Below, one piece after another: positions 13,920-16,539 of a stretch of 16,539 nucleotides of DNA. The translations under genes were made by a program, and so were the position numbers. The notes under the pieces were generated by a model, which was given only the letters and a program-made list of their open reading frames with translations, searched no databases and had not been told where the DNA came from. This stretch comes from Micrococcales bacterium UBA7472 (GTDB lineage Bacteria; Actinomycetota; Actinomycetes; Actinomycetales; Microbacteriaceae). The stretch lies in assembly GCA_002478545.1 (NCBI GenBank), contig DLOY01000016.1, forward strand, positions 1 to 16,539, read 5' to 3'. Position 1 is the first letter of the stretch, and each line of letters begins with the position of its first letter.

Positions 13920-15998
13920 TTAGTCAGCGAGACGGGCGATAAAGGTAGCTTCGTCGATTACCTCGATGCCGAGCTCCTCAGCCTTGGCAAGCTTCGAACC
14001 AGCGCCGAGACCTGCCACCACAAATGAAGTCTTCTTTGAAACAGATGAGCTAGCCTTACCTCCGTGGGCGATGATCTTGGCTTCGGCATCCTCGCGAGTC
14101 ATTGACTGCATGCTTCCAGTAACCACGATGGTCATGCCACTAAAGATTCCATCGTTAGACACCGGTCCAGCAAAGCCTGGAATCTCTAGCTGCACTCCGG
14201 AGGCCTTCCAGCGTTCGATGATGCGCTGGTGCCAGGGCTCTCGATACCAATCCTTGATGGAGGAGGCAAGGGTTGGACCGACACCATCAACCTCAGAGAG
14301 ATCCTCCTCGCTGGCCTGCAGAATCTTTTCGATGGATCCAAATTGGTTGCACAGCGCCCTGGCTGCTACGGGCCCAACATGGCGAATGGACAACGAGGTC
14401 AGAATCTTCCAAAGCTCTCTAGATTTAGCCTCTTCAAGATTGGCTATAAGTTTCAGCGCGACCTCGGCGGGCGAGCCGTCTTTTTTGCGGAAAAAGTCAA
14501 CAATCTTGGGATTTCCGTCTGAATCGTGCTTCGGAAGACCGGTGTCTGGGTCCAATACGTAGGCACGAATCGGCAGCAGTTTTTCAAGAGTCAGGTCAAA
14601 TAGGTCAGCCTCGCTCCGCACCGGTGCTTCAGCGGGCTCAAGAGGCTGAGTGAGCGCAGTCGCGCTCACGTAACCAAGTGCCTCGATGTCAAGTGCCGCC
14701 CTAGACCCGATGTACGCAATGCGCTCTCTGAGCTGCGCCGGACAGCTCTGCGCATTCGGGCAACGCAAATCAACATCACCCTCTTGTGCTGGTGCAAGCT
14801 CCGATGAGCACTCCGGGCAGTGGGTCGGCATCACAAATTCGCGCTCCGAGCCACTGCGGAGTGCTACTACCGGACCCAGGATTTCGGGGATGACATCTCC
14901 GGCCTTTCGCAAGACCACGGTGTCGCCGATCAAAATACCTTTGGCTTTGACCTGGTCTTGGTTGTGTAGGGTCGCAAATTCAACCTCAGAACCCGCAACT
15001 TTGACGGGAGCAAGAACTGCAAAGGGTGTCGCTCGGCCTGTTCTACCGATCGAAACCTTGATATCCAAAAGCTTGGTGTTGACCTGCTCGGGCGGGTATT
15101 TATAGGCAATCGCCCACCTCGGAGCTCTAGAGGTAGCGCCCAACTCTCGTTGCCTGGAGAGTTCATCGACCTTCACCACAACCCCATCGATCTCGTGCTC
15201 GAGAGCGTGGCGCTTTTGACTCAGTTGAGTAATGAACTGATAGGCGCTAGTGGCATCTTCAACAACGGCGAACTGCTTGGTGGTCGGTAGACCCCAACTC
15301 TCAAGTAACTGATAAACCTCAGACTGGGTATTGAGCCCCTCGAAGCTTCCAAAACCATGCACCAACATGCGAAGTGGTCGAGATGCTGTAACGGCGGGGT
15401 CTTTTTGACGAAGTGATCCGGAAGCTGAGTTTCTGGGGTTCGCAAAAGGAGCTTTGCCGGCTGCAACTAGATCGGCATTTAGCTTTTCGAAGGCCTTGAG
15501 CGGGAAGTAGACCTCTCCCCTGACTTCAATCACCGATGGGTGATTGGAGCCATGAAGTCGGTGTGGGACACCTTGAATGGTGAGCACATTCTGCGTGACA
15601 TCCTCACCGGTTTCACCATCACCTCGAGTTGCCGCCTTGACCAGCACTCCGTTTTCGTAGGTAATCGATAGAGCTAGACCATCGATTTTTGGTTCACAAA
15701 GAAATGGGCCGCCACCGGCTCGTTGCGACCAGGCCAGAAACTCCTCCTCGCTGAAGGCGTTGTCCAAAGACATCATTGGAGTTAGGTGCTTTACCGGAGC
15801 AAAGACCTCGCTGGCCCTGCCACCAACCAAAACTGTCGGGGAGCCATCGGTGACACCGTGCTCTGCCTCCAGGGTTTTTAGCTCGCGCTCCAAAAGGTCG
15901 TAGTCATAGTCAGAAATCAGGGATTGATTCTCTTGGTAATAGGCATCTCGGTAATACTGAATCTGCCGACGAAGCTCTTCGATCCGCTTTTCAGACAT
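13920..15998 (-). CDS. ligA: NAD-dependent DNA ligase
   Basis: LigA seals nicks during replication and repair using NAD. The start chosen is ATG at 15996-15998 (MSEKRIEELRRQI), 692 residues, with GGTGG 6 bases upstream. It overlaps the mnmA stop by 8 bases. The open frame runs further back to 16058, but that extension lies wholly inside mnmA and does not resemble the family. Domains: Ia (YxxDxxxIsDxxYD region, about 15-35), adenylation domain with CEPKIDGLALS (AMP-acceptor Lys104), OB fold with SIGRTGRATP (316-325), zinc finger Cys394, Cys397, Cys413 and Cys419, helix-hairpin-helix repeats (about 530-590), and a C-terminal BRCT domain (about 615-692). A stretch at about 478-508 with TGLPKHDSDGNPK makes it slightly longer than the E. 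coli enzyme (671 residues). Confidence 0.98.
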   Translation of the reverse strand: MSEKRIEELRRQIQYYRDAYYQENQSLISDYDYDLLERELKTLEAEHGVTDGSPTVLVGGRASEVFAPVKHLTPMMSLDNAFSEEEFLAWSQRAGGGPFLCEPKIDGLALSITYENGVLVKAATRGDGETGEDVTQNVLTIQGVPHRLHGSNHPSVIEVRGEVYFPLKAFEKLNADLVAAGKAPFANPRNSASGSLRQKDPAVTASRPLRMLVHGFGSFEGLNTQSEVYQLLESWGLPTTKQFAVVEDATSAYQFITQLSQKRHALEHEIDGVVVKVDELSRQRELGATSRAPRWAIAYKYPPEQVNTKLLDIKVSIGRTGRATPFAVLAPVKVAGSEVEFATLHNQDQVKAKGILIGDTVVLRKAGDVIPEILGPVVALRSGSEREFVMPTHCPECSSELAPAQEGDVDLRCPNAQSCPAQLRERIAYIGSRAALDIEALGYVSATALTQPLEPAEAPVRSEADLFDLTLEKLLPIRAYVLDPDTGLPKHDSDGNPKIVDFFRKKDGSPAEVALKLIANLEEAKSRELWKILTSLSIRHVGPVAARALCNQFGSIEKILQASEEDLSEVDGVGPTLASSIKDWYREPWHQRIIERWKASGVQLEIPGFAGPVSNDGIFSGMTIVVTGSMQSMTREDAEAKIIAHGGKASSSVSKKTSFVVAGLGAGSKLAKAEELGIEVIDEATFIARLAD

Positions 15999-16539
15999 TG
16001 ATTGCCACCGCCGAGACGGTTCTGTCGATAGTGGTTTGACCAAGCACCCTGGTGCCAAGGTAAATCACTGCGGTTTGCCCTGGTGCAACACCGTAGAGCG
16101 GTTGGGTTAGTTCAATTACCAATTCGTCATCCACCACGGCTGCCCGTGCAGGCACCGTCTCGCCATGAGCTCGGACCTGAACTTCGCAGTCGAAGAACTC
16201 TTCTGGGTTATCCGGGGCAAGTCCACACCAGCTAAACCGTGACCCGGCCAACTGGGTGATTTGCAGTGCCTCCTCGGAACCAACAATCACCTCTTTGGTC
16301 TTGGGCCTGATCTCCAAAACGTAACGGGGCTTACCGTCCTTGGCTGGTCTGCCAAGCCGAAGACCCTTTCGCTGACCGATGGTGAAACCCACGTGACCAT
16401 CGTGGGTGCCCACTTCGTTGCCCTCGGTATCGATGATTTTGCCTGGCTCAGATGGCACAAACTCCCGGAGCCACTCTCTGGTATCCCCCTCGGGGATGAA
16501 ACAGATGTCGTAGCTATCGGGCTTGTTGGCAACGCTTAG
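15991..16539 (-). CDS. mnmA: tRNA-specific 2-thiouridylase (5' part outside window)
   Basis: MnmA puts the 2-thio group on U34 of Lys, Glu and Gln tRNAs, using ATP and persulfide sulfur from a cysteine desulfurase relay. The frame is open to the right edge, so only the C-terminal 182 residues are visible, about half the protein. The visible part begins LSVANKPDSYDICFIPEGD; the Cys in DICF (codon at 16501-16503) matches the second catalytic cysteine. Then follow THDGHVGFTIGQRKGL, the family's conserved central segment, and the C-terminal beta-barrel domain. A GTG at 16456-16458 lies inside conserved sequence and is not the start. The stop TGA overlaps the ligA start by 8 bases, implying a shared message. 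Confidence 0.96.
   Translation of the reverse strand, partial: LSVANKPDSYDICFIPEGDTREWLREFVPSEPGKIIDTEGNEVGTHDGHVGFTIGQRKGLRLGRPAKDGKPRYVLEIRPKTKEVIVGSEEALQITQLAGSRFSWCGLAPDNPEEFFDCEVQVRAHGETVPARAAVVDDELVIELTQPLYGVAPGQTAVIYLGTRVLGQTTIDRTVSAVAINV

Noticed and set aside
13966..14562. 198-codon plus-strand open frame
   Set aside because: It is antisense to ligA over the zinc-finger/HhH/BRCT-coding region, with no ribosome site and no recognisable motif.
15999..16058. N-terminal extension of ligA to 16058
   Set aside because: The extra 20 residues overlap the mnmA coding end and do not resemble LigA; MSEKRIEELRRQI at 15998 is the typical LigA beginning and has a ribosome-site-like GGTGG.
1..16539. 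Mobile element, CRISPR array, phage or defence island
   Set aside because: No transposase, integrase, repeat array, toxin-antitoxin pair or defence gene was found; tRNA genes show no flanking direct repeats suggesting integration.

Overview
The window looks like a stretch of core chromosome from a small-genome, moderate-GC actinobacterium. The best fit is a member of Microbacteriaceae such as the freshwater Rhodoluna/Aquiluna ('Luna') group. This is inferred from the actinobacterial style of the proteins: a long PutA without a DNA-binding domain, the mnmA-ligA-gatC-gatA-gatB gene order, an oligoribonuclease followed by tRNA-His, and indirect Gln/Asn-tRNA synthesis. Base composition is only moderately GC-rich for an actinobacterium. 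No alignment was run, so the genus is a guess.

Left part (1-2612). A DEAD-box RNA helicase enters from the left edge with its extreme N-terminus cut off. It meets a minus-strand UPF0114/YqhA-type membrane protein tail to tail, with no spacer between the stop codons. Two small plus-strand genes follow. The first encodes an 80-residue cysteine-containing protein of unknown function, behind a promoter-like element with an inverted repeat. The second encodes a 48-residue, extremely charged helical peptide. A minus-strand tRNA-Arg(TCT) closes this part.

Middle part (2681-10557, plus strand). It holds a 1138-residue bifunctional proline utilisation enzyme (PutA), an RND-family efflux permease with a long charged cytoplasmic tail, an oligoribonuclease 2 bp behind it, and tRNA-His. 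A perfect 14-bp terminator hairpin ends this block, and it can also serve the opposing gatB transcript.

Right part (10570-16539, minus strand). This is a compact gene string read right to left: mnmA (tRNA 2-thiouridylase, 5' part outside the window), ligA (NAD-dependent DNA ligase), gatC, gatA and gatB (the Glu-tRNA(Gln)/Asp-tRNA(Asn) amidotransferase). Junctions are very tight: an 8-nt overlap, a 46-nt gap, a 2-nt gap and a 1-nt TAATG overlap. Except at the ligA-gatC gap this suggests translational coupling. The theme is tRNA maturation and charging, with a replication/repair ligase embedded.

There is no mobile element, CRISPR array or obvious island. No gene-free stretch exceeds 300 bases. 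Most of the window is ordinary housekeeping sequence. The parts least explained are the two small proteins at 1947-2464 with their regulatory DNA, and the long tail of the RND permease.
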